DNA of 64,000 nucleotides from positions 1-64,000 of the forward strand of contig NZ_JADEWZ010000007.1 in assembly GCF_015207425.1 (NCBI RefSeq), read 5' to 3'. Of the stretch, positions 34,706 to 43,652 are shown in pieces. Position numbers and translations under genes: made by a program. The stretch is from Lusitaniella coriacea LEGE 07157 (GTDB taxonomy: Bacteria; Cyanobacteriota; Cyanobacteriia; Cyanobacteriales; Spirulinaceae). Position 1 is the first letter of the stretch. Every line of letters begins with the position of its first letter. The notes beneath the pieces are model-generated. The model saw only the letters and a list, made by a program, of their open reading frames with translations. It had not been told where the DNA came from and ran no database searches.

Positions 34706-37700
34706 ATGGTGAATCAATTTGTCGAACAACGTCTGGGTCTGTCGCGATGGAAGGCAGGACGTTTAACCCAACTCCTCCTCCTCGCTGTCTCTGTGTTGAC
34801 CTACAGCGTCATTGCAATGGCGGTCGCCAATTCCCTCTTCGTCAGTCATGCAGGGGCAAAACAACTCCCGATCGCGTTTATCGCCATTGGGTCGATCTCG
34901 ATGCCGGCATACGCCCTATTTTCTCATGTTGTCGATCGCTACAGCCGCCCCCAACTCTTCCGCTACGCGCTGCTATTATCGGTGGTTTTGATGGTGGGAT
35001 TGCGATTGTTGCTCAACATCGATTCCCCTTATGTCTACTACATCCTCTTGGTCGTCGTCTTTTTCCAATGGGATTTTCACAACAGTATTTTGTACCCCAG
35101 CCTGCTCACGGATTACTTTACCGCCCTGGAGTACAAGCGATATGCCCCCTATCTTGGCATTGCTCAGGCAGTGGGAACCCTCCTCGGTGGAAGTTTGACG
35201 GCGTTGTTGTCCCATTATTTGCGCACGCGGGACTTATTGCTGTGTTTGCCCCTTGGGTTCGCGATCGCGTTTGCCCAACTCATTTACCTAGAAACCTCTC
35301 AACAGCAGTTAGAGAAGACGGACAGCAAAGGACACGTCGGACTCGTTGATGCCCTGAAATCTTTTCCTAATTTAGCCCAACGCTATCCCCTGATTTTGTT
35401 CCTCGCAGGAAGCAGTTTCCTACTGGTCATTGTTTATCTCTCATCGGAATACCTTTGGTTTAACATCTACTCCCAACGCTTCAGCGAAGACGAACTCACG
35501 GGTTTTCTCGGTTTGATGCGGGTTACTGTCAGCATCCTACAAGTGGTCGTACTCTATTGCCTGACTCGTCCTCTCCTCCATTGGATAGGGGTCGCGCGGA
35601 TGAATATTGTCTATCCCCTGACCACCCTGGCAAGTTTTTTGAACTTGTTCTTCAATTTCAATTTAGGCGCTGCCATTGTCCTGCAACTCAACGGCGACTC
35701 CCTCTACAAAAGCATTAACCTTCCCGTTCACCAACTCAACTACAACGCCGTTCCCCGCGAATTTTTGGGACGGGTTCGCGCCCTCAGCGACGGGCTGATC
35801 TATGCAGTGGGTTTAACCTTAGCAGGCGTTATTTTACTCGTCGCCCGCACGTTCCTGGATCTCGTGCAAATTACCCAACTCGCAATGGGGCTAACCTTCC
35901 TCTTGCTACTGTTGCGCTTGCCGATGGGAAAACTCTATGGCAAGGGGCTAGAAGCGACAATTCGCTCCGATACCATCGATTTGGATGAATTTAGCGATTA
36001 TCCCGCCACATTGCCCCCACAGCCCTTAGAGAGCGTCCGAGAATTGATCGCCCAGGAGGATCGCTATGCCCAAATTAAAGGCTTGGAACTGGCAGCAACT
36101 TTGGGACAACCCAGCCAATTTTTTGAGGACGTGCAAAGGTTGCTGAGTAATCCCGATGCCGATATTCGTCATGCGATTGTCAAATTGTTCGCGACAAATC
36201 CCGATGGGGAAACCCTCCATCAATTCGAGGCGTTATTAACGACTGAAACCACAGCACTACAAGCCATTGCCCTCGAAGTTTTAATCGCCAATCAATATTC
36301 TTTTGAAGAAGAACAACTCCAGGCTTTACTCGATAGCGACTTGCCTAATATTCGAGCTTTAGCAGCCGTTGCCGCGTCGCAAATTGAAGCAACGGATAAT
36401 CCTTCGATTGGCATGGCGTGCGATCGCGTGTGGCAAATTCAACCCGATGAAACAGCAGCCCAGGCAATGATTCGTGCCATTTCCCAAAGCCGCGATCGCA
36501 AACTCGCCCCCCTCCTGCAATGCGTTCTCACCCAAGACAGTTCTCAGGTAAAGCGAGAAGCCCTCGATGCCCTAGCCACCCTTGTCCGTCCCGGCGAGCG
36601 CGAGTTTGCAGAGATAGCCGTTGCCGAATTGGATTGTGTCGATCCCTTTGTTCGGGCAAGTGCTTGCGGCGTTTTGGGGGCAGTGCGCGATGAAACATCG
36701 CTTCCTTCTCTGGCAGGATGTTTGGGCGACCCCGATCCCAGAGTGCGCCAGCGCGCCGCTACAGCGATCGCGACCTTCGGAAAATCCGGTCTGACCCTAG
36801 CAAAACAACACCTCTCCTCGACGCAGCCAGAGGTCGTAGAGGCAGCAATTGCCGCGATCGGTCAAGTGCGTACCAAACGGGCGAGTAATATCCTTTTTGA
36901 ATACCTTGCCCCAGATTTTCAAGGAGTCATTCGCACCCAGAAATGGCAGCAGCAAATCCCCCTGGATATTCCCGCTTGGCAACCCCTACGCATTGCCATT
37001 GATGACTTTCACCAACGGGCAATTCAAAAAGTTCTCTACGTTCTCTCCTGCATGGGGAATTCCCGCACGGTCAATACCGTCAATCGCATTCTTAATAGCA
37101 CCAATTCCACAGACCTCGCCAATGCCATCGAAGTTCTCGCGTCTTTGCGCCATCGTCGCTTTGTTCTGCCCCTAATGCCCGTTCTCGAACAACTCGCCAA
37201 CCAAGAACAAACCCGCAATAACCCGGCATACAGTCCCCAATGGTTGCGAACGAAAGGGTATAAATTGCTGCTCGAACTGTTAGAGTCGAAGGATCGCTGG
37301 ATTCGGGTCGGCGCGCTCATTGCTTTGGCTGCCGTTCCCTCTGCTTTAATAAACGATCCAGACCCTTTTGTGAAAACCGTTGCTCAACAGATTTTCCAAT
37401 CCTTCGAGCAATTCCCCTCAATTAAAAGTACGGATATGAATCGCTTATTACTACTCAAAACCGTTGCCCTCTTCAAAAATCTGTCCCTTGACGAACTTCT
37501 CTTGATTGATAAGGCGTTGGAACAGGAACAAGTTTTAGCGGGAACGACTATTTTTTCCGAAGGAAGTTGGTGTACCCACTTTTATATTATTGCGGCGGGT
37601 CGCGTGCGCATCGTTAAAGATATTGATGGGGAAACGCGGGATATCAAACAGCTTTCTGCGGGACGGCATTTTGGCGAGGTGGCACTGTTTGACGACTCTC

Positions 37701-37900
37701 CCCATTGGGATGGCGCGATCGCGGTGGAAGATTGTACCCTACTCAAATTAGACAAAAACCGCTTTATCAGCCTTATTACCCAACGACCGCACATTATCCT
37801 CGAAATTTGTCGCTTCCTCAGCCAGCGATTAAGGGAAACTGACCGCTATCGTTCGGCAAAGAAGTGGGAGAATCTTCCAGAGTTCAAAGTTCAGAATTGA
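34706..37900 (+). CDS. Nucleotide-transporter-like (NTT) protein fused to HEAT repeats and a cNMP-binding-like domain
   Basis: 1064 residues. Residues 1-415 have 11-12 membrane helices with features of the ATP/ADP translocase (NTT) family, such as LLTDYFTALEYKRYAPYLG and the late NYNAVPREFLGRVRALSDGL loop. Residues about 440-880 are HEAT repeats (RQRAATAIATFGKSGLT and neighbours). Residues about 925-1045 form a cyclic-nucleotide-binding-like beta barrel (FYIIAAGRVRIVKD, HFGEVALFDDSP). The Arg that contacts the phosphate in classic domains (PRAATV) is replaced around HWDGAIAV. NTT-HEAT fusions are known in free-living bacteria. Substrate is unknown. It follows the MFS gene after 3 bases. Confidence 0.85.
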   Translation: MVNQFVEQRLGLSRWKAGRLTQLLLLAVSVLTYSVIAMAVANSLFVSHAGAKQLPIAFIAIGSISMPAYALFSHVVDRYSRPQLFRYALLLSVVLMVGLRLLLNIDSPYVYYILLVVVFFQWDFHNSILYPSLLTDYFTALEYKRYAPYLGIAQAVGTLLGGSLTALLSHYLRTRDLLLCLPLGFAIAFAQLIYLETSQQQLEKTDSKGHVGLVDALKSFPNLAQRYPLILFLAGSSFLLVIVYLSSEYLWFNIYSQRFSEDELTGFLGLMRVTVSILQVVVLYCLTRPLLHWIGVARMNIVYPLTTLASFLNLFFNFNLGAAIVLQLNGDSLYKSINLPVHQLNYNAVPREFLGRVRALSDGLIYAVGLTLAGVILLVARTFLDLVQITQLAMGLTFLLLLLRLPMGKLYGKGLEATIRSDTIDLDEFSDYPATLPPQPLESVRELIAQEDRYAQIKGLELAATLGQPSQFFEDVQRLLSNPDADIRHAIVKLFATNPDGETLHQFEALLTTETTALQAIALEVLIANQYSFEEEQLQALLDSDLPNIRALAAVAASQIEATDNPSIGMACDRVWQIQPDETAAQAMIRAISQSRDRKLAPLLQCVLTQDSSQVKREALDALATLVRPGEREFAEIAVAELDCVDPFVRASACGVLGAVRDETSLPSLAGCLGDPDPRVRQRAATAIATFGKSGLTLAKQHLSSTQPEVVEAAIAAIGQVRTKRASNILFEYLAPDFQGVIRTQKWQQQIPLDIPAWQPLRIAIDDFHQRAIQKVLYVLSCMGNSRTVNTVNRILNSTNSTDLANAIEVLASLRHRRFVLPLMPVLEQLANQEQTRNNPAYSPQWLRTKGYKLLLELLESKDRWIRVGALIALAAVPSALINDPDPFVKTVAQQIFQSFEQFPSIKSTDMNRLLLLKTVALFKNLSLDELLLIDKALEQEQVLAGTTIFSEGSWCTHFYIIAAGRVRIVKDIDGETRDIKQLSAGRHFGEVALFDDSPHWDGAIAVEDCTLLKLDKNRFISLITQRPHIILEICRFLSQRLRETDRYRSAKKWENLPEFKVQN

Positions 37901-37924
37901 GCATTAAAAATTCACGCCACACCT

Positions 37925-38458
37925 TTAGAATGAGGAGTCTGTCAAGCAATGTTCCTTAATTAGCTGTTTTAGCGCTGTTGGTGACTGAACGTGATAGACC
38001 CACTTTGTTTCTCGATACGAATCCACAAGCTCTATCAACTTCGGCTTTAAATGCTTGTGAATTTGCCAAATCATCTTCAACAGCTTATCTGTCATCGGCA
38101 ACATAGGACATCCTTCCACAAAGTCCGGACGAGGACGAAACAGACACATGAACTGTCGTTTGATTGCCCACCAGTAATGAATCCACAAGGGATGATCGAC
38201 CAGAATAATTGTGTCTGCTGCTGCACATCGTCGCTCAATTGATTCCCATGAGCCAAACCCATCAATAATCCATACATCTTTCGCAATCAATTCGTTGTGT
38301 AGGCGCTCAAATTCTACCTTTGGAGTTGGAATCCACCCTGAATTCCATTGCAAGCTGTCAAGACGATAAAGCGGTAAGTTTTTAGCTTGGCTTAATTGTC
38401 GAGCAAGTATAGATTTCCCCCCTCCTGCATTGCCGATAATCATAATTTGTCCGCCCAT
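37925..38458 (-). CDS. P-loop kinase-like protein (FlaR/topology-modulation type)
   Basis: The 177-residue protein starts MGGQIMIIGNAGGGKSILAR, a Walker A motif of the small adenylate-kinase-like 'topology modulation protein' (FlaR) family. The downstream RLDSLQWNSGWIPTP and DVWIIDGFGSWESIERR (Walker B region) and the REFMCLFRPRP-like 'lid' segment (here RQFMCLFRPRPDFVEG) fit that family. The open frame extends 39 codons upstream, but the ATG at 38458 gives the normal length. It may phosphorylate a small molecule; its biological role is not established. Confidence 0.82.
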   Translation of the reverse strand: MGGQIMIIGNAGGGKSILARQLSQAKNLPLYRLDSLQWNSGWIPTPKVEFERLHNELIAKDVWIIDGFGSWESIERRCAAADTIILVDHPLWIHYWWAIKRQFMCLFRPRPDFVEGCPMLPMTDKLLKMIWQIHKHLKPKLIELVDSYRETKWVYHVQSPTALKQLIKEHCLTDSSF

Positions 38459-38764
38459 AAGCTTCTTTTCCCGATTGTTTTGGCTTGTTTTGAAGTTTAT
38501 CGAAATAACTCTTATGCTGCGTGGAAAGGAGCCAATCCTCAAAAGCTTTTTCACCCACGAAAGGCTTATCTCCATCTGCTAAAACAATGCTGACTGAGGA
38601 GAAATCGATTAAAACCGCGATCGCGCATCTGGTTATGTCAAAATAGAGGGATTATCAGCTTTGTTCCTAAAACTCGAAAAACATCAGGGGAAATCAATTA
38701 TCTCCGTCTTTGGCTCTCGGCGGATTTTTAGGCGAATACAACCTCAATAATTTTAAGGAGTAGC
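38459..38764. other. 306-bp gap with a possible gene relic
   Basis: No intact gene lies here. On the minus strand, from about 38611 down to 38459, one frame reads like protein (ADGDKPFVGEKAFEDWLL, then STQHKSYFDKLQNKPKQSGK) but has no start codon and runs out of frame into the kinase gene. It may be a decayed small ORF or chance. The GHL10 gene at 38765 is preceded by AAGGAG (38755-38760). Confidence 0.25.
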
Positions 38765-41566
38765 GTGCGCGTGAGTAGCGGTTTCAGCCCCAACGAACCA
38801 TCCTCAAAAGCTTTAAATCTCGATCGAATTCATCACCAACACACTCCTCCATTTTCTCTGATTTGGCAACGCTCTCGAACTCTCCTGTCGCGCCTTGTTC
38901 GAGGCTCTGCATTAACCCTAATCTGTACGCTATCTCCTTTGGCTGCCGTTGCAAGAGATGGTCGGCTTGCGGTGGTCAGAAGCCCCGAAAATGCGTCCCA
39001 ATGGGCGGGAATTACTTCGCGCTTGCAACAAGCGGGAGTCAGTTATTGCACGATTGAACTCGGCGATGCCAACCCCGACGCTCAATTGCGCAGCGATATT
39101 GCCGTTTTCTTTTTCCCCAATATTGAAACCATGAGTGGGTCGCAAGTGATTCTACTGCAATCCTGGTTGAGTAAAGGTGGCGGTGCAATTGTGAGCGGGC
39201 CCACGGGAAATTTGTCTCAACCGGAAGTTCGCAATCAATTAAGATCGCTCCTCGGTGCCTATTGGGGATTTCCCCTCACGACTCCTGCAACCCTGCAACC
39301 CCTGAGAGTGAAAAGTCAAGCTTGGGCGAGCCAATTGGGTCTGTCCAGTACGATTAAAGGGGGCGTAATGATTCCGGTTGGGTTGGACAGTCAAACGGCG
39401 GCGGTGTGGCAAGCAGACGGTACGCCTCCGGCAATTGTTGTCACGCCTCAGACAACGTTTTTAGGGTGGCGTTGGGGTGTGGATAGGGTTTCTTCTAGCG
39501 AGTTGGATGTTGCTTGGCTCAAGGCTGCGTTGAGTCGTTATGGGAATCTTTCTGGTGGCGGTTCGTCTGCGCCGAGTTGTTTGACTTCGGGGGGATCGAC
39601 TCGCGAGTTGCCAACGCCTCCTCCTGCACCTCCCAATATTACGCCACAGCGCCCAACGCCTCAAAGTCCACCCCAGTCGAGAAATACGCCACAGCGACCC
39701 ATTTCTCAAAATCCCCCGCAACCTCCTGTCACCCTTCGCCCGCCCAATTTGAACGAACAACTGATTATCGAACCGGAGGCGGAACAACCGCGCTCTCAAC
39801 CCCGTGGCAGGCGCGGGACAGCCATCTCTCGCGCTCAAACGCGGCAAATGCAGCAAGAGTTGGAAAATCTGATCGGTCGCTTGGAGAGCGCCCTATTATT
39901 GGCGGCGGCGACAGAGCAGGAAAATATGTCGGTGAGCGATGCCGCAGAACGGTTTCAAGCGGCGGATAAAGCGACAAATCCTTCCCCAGAACCGCGTGCA
40001 ACGCTGGTGGCGCGGGAGGCGAGAACGGGATTGCAAACATTCTTGCAACTCATCGATCGCGGTCAGTATAATCAAGCGCGGCAACAATGGGAACGAGTGC
40101 GCGATCGCGTGCTGGCTAGTTATCCGGTAGACCAACCGGTGAATTATCCCGAAATTCGGGCGATGTGGCTCGATCGCGGGACGATCGTTCGAGCTAAGTC
40201 TGAGGCAGATTTAGCAAGGATTTTCGACCGTTTGGCAAGTGCGGGGATTAACACCATTTTCTTCGAGACGGTGAATGCCAGCTACTCGATTTACCCCTCA
40301 GAAATTGCCCCGGAACAAAATCCCTTAGTGCAAGGATGGGACCCTTTAGAAGCGGCGGTTAAGTTGGCGCGCGATCGCGGAATGGAATTGCACGCTTGGG
40401 TTTGGATTTTTGCGGCGGCGAACAAACGCCATAACAGCGTGCTGGGACAACCCTCAAATTATCCAGGTCCCGTACTCTCGCGTCATCCAGATTGGGCAAT
40501 GCGCGATCGCGCGGGGAATCTCTTTCACCCCAAAACCCAAAAAGCCTTTTTCGATCCCGCCAACCCAGAAGTCCAGGAATATTTACTCTCCCTACTCGAA
40601 GAAATTGCCACTCGCTACGACGTTGACGGCATTCAACTCGACTACATTCGCTATCCCTTTGGTGGGACTCAGGTCAACCACACCTATGGGTATGGGACTG
40701 CCGCGCGATCGCAGTTTCGCGAACGAACCGGAGTCGATCCCGTCAGCCTGACCACAAACCACCCCCTTTGGAATCAATGGGCAGCGTTTCGCATCGAGCA
40801 AGTCGATCGATTTGTAGCGCAAGCATCCGAACAACTCCGCGCCGAACACCCCGAAATCGTTCTCTCTGCGGCAGTTTTTCCCACCCCCCCAACAGAACGC
40901 TTAGTTAGCATTCAACAGGGTTGGGAAACTTGGATTAGAAACCATCAAATTGACCTGCTCGTTCCCATGACCTATGCCTTGGAAACCGAAGCATTTCAAG
41001 ATATTACCGCTCCTCTGTTCACCCAACGACAACGGGGATCGACATTATTATTACCAGGGATTCGCCTCCTACGACTCCCTCCCCTCATTGCAGTCGATCA
41101 AGTGCAACTGCTGCGCGACTTACCCTCCGGAGGATACGCACTATTTGCTTTTGAAAATTTGGGTTTAGAGTTACAAACCATCCTACGCCGCACCCAAGGC
41201 AAACAGCCCAATCCCCTGCCTTACCGCCAACCCTTCCAAACCGCAAACTTACGCTATCAAGCATTACAGCGAGAATGGGTCTTTCTTCTAGCAAATCAAC
41301 AACTCTCTATTGAGTCAGATTCTCTCCAGGAATGGGGAAAACAAGCAGATGGACTCGCCACTGCGTTGCAAAATGTGTCAGATGCGCCCAATCCCAGGAA
41401 TGTGCGACTTGCAAAAAGCGCCCTCTTTGCCTTTGAACGGCAATTTGGAACCTGGATGAGCCAACACGCTCAAACGCAACCCTACCAAGTCCAAGCCTGG
41501 GAAAATCGCCTGCAATCCCTCGAACGCTTGTTACTCTACGGAGAACGGATTAGGGAGCGATCTTAA
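38765..41566 (+). CDS. Secreted GHL10-type glycoside hydrolase with N-terminal extra domain
   Basis: The 933-residue protein starts at GTG 38765 behind AAGGAG. A hydrophobic stretch at about 40-62 (SALTLICTLSPLAAVARDG) is a signal peptide or anchor. Residues about 65-285 form an alpha/beta domain (GRLAVVRSPENASQWAGI ... FFFPNIETMSG). A Pro/Gln-rich linker at about 290-350 joins this to a helical segment and then a GHL10 barrel (about 455-790; PEIRAMWLDRGTIVRAKSEA, FDRLASAGINTIFFETVN, HAWVWIFAAANKRHN, VDGIQLDYIRYPF). It probably cuts a cell-wall or extracellular polysaccharide; the substrate is unknown. It is two domains longer than simple GHL10 proteins. Confidence 0.85.
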   Translation: MRVSSGFSPNEPSSKALNLDRIHHQHTPPFSLIWQRSRTLLSRLVRGSALTLICTLSPLAAVARDGRLAVVRSPENASQWAGITSRLQQAGVSYCTIELGDANPDAQLRSDIAVFFFPNIETMSGSQVILLQSWLSKGGGAIVSGPTGNLSQPEVRNQLRSLLGAYWGFPLTTPATLQPLRVKSQAWASQLGLSSTIKGGVMIPVGLDSQTAAVWQADGTPPAIVVTPQTTFLGWRWGVDRVSSSELDVAWLKAALSRYGNLSGGGSSAPSCLTSGGSTRELPTPPPAPPNITPQRPTPQSPPQSRNTPQRPISQNPPQPPVTLRPPNLNEQLIIEPEAEQPRSQPRGRRGTAISRAQTRQMQQELENLIGRLESALLLAAATEQENMSVSDAAERFQAADKATNPSPEPRATLVAREARTGLQTFLQLIDRGQYNQARQQWERVRDRVLASYPVDQPVNYPEIRAMWLDRGTIVRAKSEADLARIFDRLASAGINTIFFETVNASYSIYPSEIAPEQNPLVQGWDPLEAAVKLARDRGMELHAWVWIFAAANKRHNSVLGQPSNYPGPVLSRHPDWAMRDRAGNLFHPKTQKAFFDPANPEVQEYLLSLLEEIATRYDVDGIQLDYIRYPFGGTQVNHTYGYGTAARSQFRERTGVDPVSLTTNHPLWNQWAAFRIEQVDRFVAQASEQLRAEHPEIVLSAAVFPTPPTERLVSIQQGWETWIRNHQIDLLVPMTYALETEAFQDITAPLFTQRQRGSTLLLPGIRLLRLPPLIAVDQVQLLRDLPSGGYALFAFENLGLELQTILRRTQGKQPNPLPYRQPFQTANLRYQALQREWVFLLANQQLSIESDSLQEWGKQADGLATALQNVSDAPNPRNVRLAKSALFAFERQFGTWMSQHAQTQPYQVQAWENRLQSLERLLLYGERIRERS

Positions 41567-41674
41567 ATCTGCTTGAATCGCCTTCGTTATGGCTTCCCCA
41601 GCTTCCCCAGCTTCCCCAACTTCCCCAGCTCCCTCAACTCACCTTCAACGATATACTCCTAGCTATAGCTATAA

Positions 41675-42550
41675 ATGTCCCATCACTGTCTGTTTATTGG
41701 CATGATTGCCCTGGATTTCATCTATTTAGTCGAGGAGTTTCCAAAGCCTAATGAAAAAATTGTAGCCTTAGAGGGCGCGATCGCGGCAGGAGGGCCCGCA
41801 ACCAATGCCGCCGTTACCTGTGCTGCTTTGGGGAGTCGCGCAACCCTGGTGGGTGCAGTGGGCAACGCAACCCATAGTAATTTGATTCGCGCCGACTTAG
41901 CCGCCCATAATGTGCAATTGCTCGATCTCGCCACGCCAGACTGTGCCGACCCCCCCGTTTCCTCGATTATCGTCACAAAATCCACAGGCGATCGCGCGGT
42001 AGTTTCCCTCAATGCAACTCGCGCCCAAATCCCCCCACAGCAGCTCCCAGAAGACCTTTTAAGGGGGGTCGATCTGATTTTGCTCGACGGGCATCAAATG
42101 AAATTAAGTCGCGCGATCGCGCCCCAAGCAAAGGCACAGAACATTCCCATTGTTCTCGATGGCGGAAGTTGGAAACCGGGACTCGAAGACGTGTTGCCCT
42201 TCGTAGACTACGCAATCTGTTCCGGCGACTTTTACCCCCCCAACTGTACCAATTCCACCGAAGTCTTCGCCTACCTCTCCCATCTCAACATTCCCCACAT
42301 CGCCATTACCCAAGGGGAAAAACCCATTCAATACCGCAGTCAAGGTAAAACAGGAACCATCGAAATTCAAAAAATAAAAGCCATTGATACCCTCGGTGCG
42401 GGGGATATTTTTCACGGTGCATTTGCCCAGGCAATTCTCCAGCAACCCTTTCCCGATGCACTCACAACCGCCGCCCAGATTGCCACCTATGCCTGTCAAT
42501 TCTTCGGCACGCGATCGTTTTTTAAAAATAGCGATTTTCTTGAAAGTTAA
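41675..42550 (+). CDS. PfkB-family sugar kinase
   Basis: The 291-residue protein is a ribokinase/PfkB-type kinase. The N-terminal substrate motif AAGGPATNAAVTCAALG lies at about 37-53, and the C-terminal signature DTLGAGDIFHGAFAQA (catalytic Asp in GAGD) at about 237-252. The substrate could be a ketohexose or a related sugar; ATP is the usual donor. The gene stands 108 bases downstream of the GHL10 hydrolase on the same strand, in a gap with CTTCCCCAG repeats (about 41590-41630). A joint role in sugar use is possible but not shown. Confidence 0.9.
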   Translation: MSHHCLFIGMIALDFIYLVEEFPKPNEKIVALEGAIAAGGPATNAAVTCAALGSRATLVGAVGNATHSNLIRADLAAHNVQLLDLATPDCADPPVSSIIVTKSTGDRAVVSLNATRAQIPPQQLPEDLLRGVDLILLDGHQMKLSRAIAPQAKAQNIPIVLDGGSWKPGLEDVLPFVDYAICSGDFYPPNCTNSTEVFAYLSHLNIPHIAITQGEKPIQYRSQGKTGTIEIQKIKAIDTLGAGDIFHGAFAQAILQQPFPDALTTAAQIATYACQFFGTRSFFKNSDFLES

Positions 42551-42610
42551 GAGATACAAAACTCATGTAGTGGCGTGTCAACGCTAAAATAATGCAATAG
42601 ATTTTAGCTA

Positions 42611-42689
42611 TTTCGTAGGGTGGGTTAGGCTGCGATTCTATGAATATCTTATTATTGACTTGTGTATTACCGTAACCCACCAAAACCAA
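42611..42689. repeat. 79-bp repeat with inverted ends, copy 1
   Basis: It starts TTTCGTAGGGTGGGTTAGGC and ends CGTAACCCACCAAAACCAA. GGTGGGTTA and TAACCCACC are inverted ends. It matches copy 2 (42897-42975) in 75 of 79 bases in the same orientation. The motif GTAGGGTGGGTTA is a familiar intergenic repeat in cyanobacteria. Confidence 0.85.
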
Positions 42690-42753
42690 GGTTTTCAAAC
42701 ACCTTAAAATGGATTTTAGAAATCAGCCCCAAGGAAATAACTTAAATATAAAA

Positions 42754-42888
42754 TCAGTTGGGATTTCTCCATCCTTCAACAATCGCTAACGCCACATTCA
42801 CGTATGGATTATCGAGAAATTCTTCCAGTGCTGTTTTTCCACCTTCTTGGACTGCGCTAATAAGTCATTCTTTTTTTGTGGGAGACAT
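42754..42888 (-). pseudogene. Micro-gene with one internal stop codon
   Basis: Starting at ATG 42888 the frame reads MSPTKKE, then TGA (42865-42867), then LISAVQEGGKTALEEFLDN and PYVNVALAIVEGWRNPN before a TGA at 42754-42756. A single stop codon thus breaks an otherwise clean 44-codon frame. The C-terminal half looks like a small cyanobacterial protein family (EFLDNPYVNVALA), but I cannot name it. It lies exactly between the two copies of the 79-bp repeat. Confidence 0.6.
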
Positions 42889-42896
42889 TGCAGATA

Positions 42897-42975
42897 TTTC
42901 GTAGGGTGGGTTAGGCTGCGATTCTATGAATATCTTATTGTTAACTTCTGTATTGCCGTAACCCACCAAAACCAA
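42897..42975. repeat. 79-bp repeat with inverted ends, copy 2
   Basis: A direct copy of 42611-42689 with 4 differences out of 79 bases, all in the central ATTATTGACTTG region. It begins 8 bases upstream of the ATG of the broken micro-gene (42888) and ends 15 bases from the 3' end of the coiled-coil gene. Confidence 0.85.
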
Positions 42976-42989
42976 AGTGTTGACTGGCG

Positions 42990-43556
42990 CTACAACGAAC
43001 ACGACCGACAAATTCCCTCTCCAGGAATCGCTGGTTTACCGCACAGCATACATATATCTGAGGAATGAGTTAATTCTTTTCTAGGAAGCTCTTCTCGATC
43101 TTTTTGATACTTTAGCATATTAAGCTCTTTTATGATTCGAGAATTTTTTTCATCACTTAACTGATATTTTTTTAGCAGAATTTGACGATCGTATTCAATT
43201 CCTCTTAATCTATTATTATCATCTTCTAACTTCTTGATACTTTCTCTCAATCCTTTGACCGTTTCTCGAAAATCCTTGACTGATTTCTTTAAATTCTGAT
43301 TTTCAATACCTTTGTTTTTTAAGCTGTCAAAAGCTTTTTCCTTGCACCTGTCTTGGAGTCTTCTTATTAGTTTTTCATCTTCAGTAGAAAATTGAATAAT
43401 CCAAGCTCTTTGGTTATTAATGTTTTTGTAATAACAGCTGACATTACCGGCATGGTTTGACCTCAGCCAGGTACATATTCGTTCTCGATTAAGGTTCTCC
43501 GGTATGATAAGCTCGCAGACAAAAACTTTTTTTAAAACTTCTATCCAGGGAAACAT
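42990..43556 (-). CDS. Coiled-coil protein with a C-terminal zinc ribbon
   Basis: The 188-residue protein is not recognised. Residues about 1-65 are a compact domain (VCELIIPENLNRERICTWLR), about 75-155 form a long coiled coil (LKKSVKDFRETVKGLRESIK, then KLEDDNNRLRGIEYDR), and the end has two CxxC pairs (CMLCGKPAIPGEGICRSC) that should bind zinc. This layout suggests an oligomeric DNA- or protein-binding factor. It is AT-rich without HIP1 sites, and sits beside the 79-bp repeats, so horizontal origin is plausible. The ATG at 43554-43556 is the natural start. Confidence 0.7.
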   Translation of the reverse strand: MFPWIEVLKKVFVCELIIPENLNRERICTWLRSNHAGNVSCYYKNINNQRAWIIQFSTEDEKLIRRLQDRCKEKAFDSLKNKGIENQNLKKSVKDFRETVKGLRESIKKLEDDNNRLRGIEYDRQILLKKYQLSDEKNSRIIKELNMLKYQKDREELPRKELTHSSDICMLCGKPAIPGEGICRSCSL

Positions 43557-43652
43557 AGAACGTAGTTTAATAAAGTATATTACTCCTCTATTCTTGTTTT
43601 AGAGCTGGTGCGCCAGCACAAAGCATAACGCACCGACGAAAAAATCAAACTA

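Noticed and set aside
42754-42888. TGA as a selenocysteine codon
   Set aside because: No SECIS-like hairpin is evident, and the gene lies among decayed repeats, so a simple nonsense mutation is more likely.
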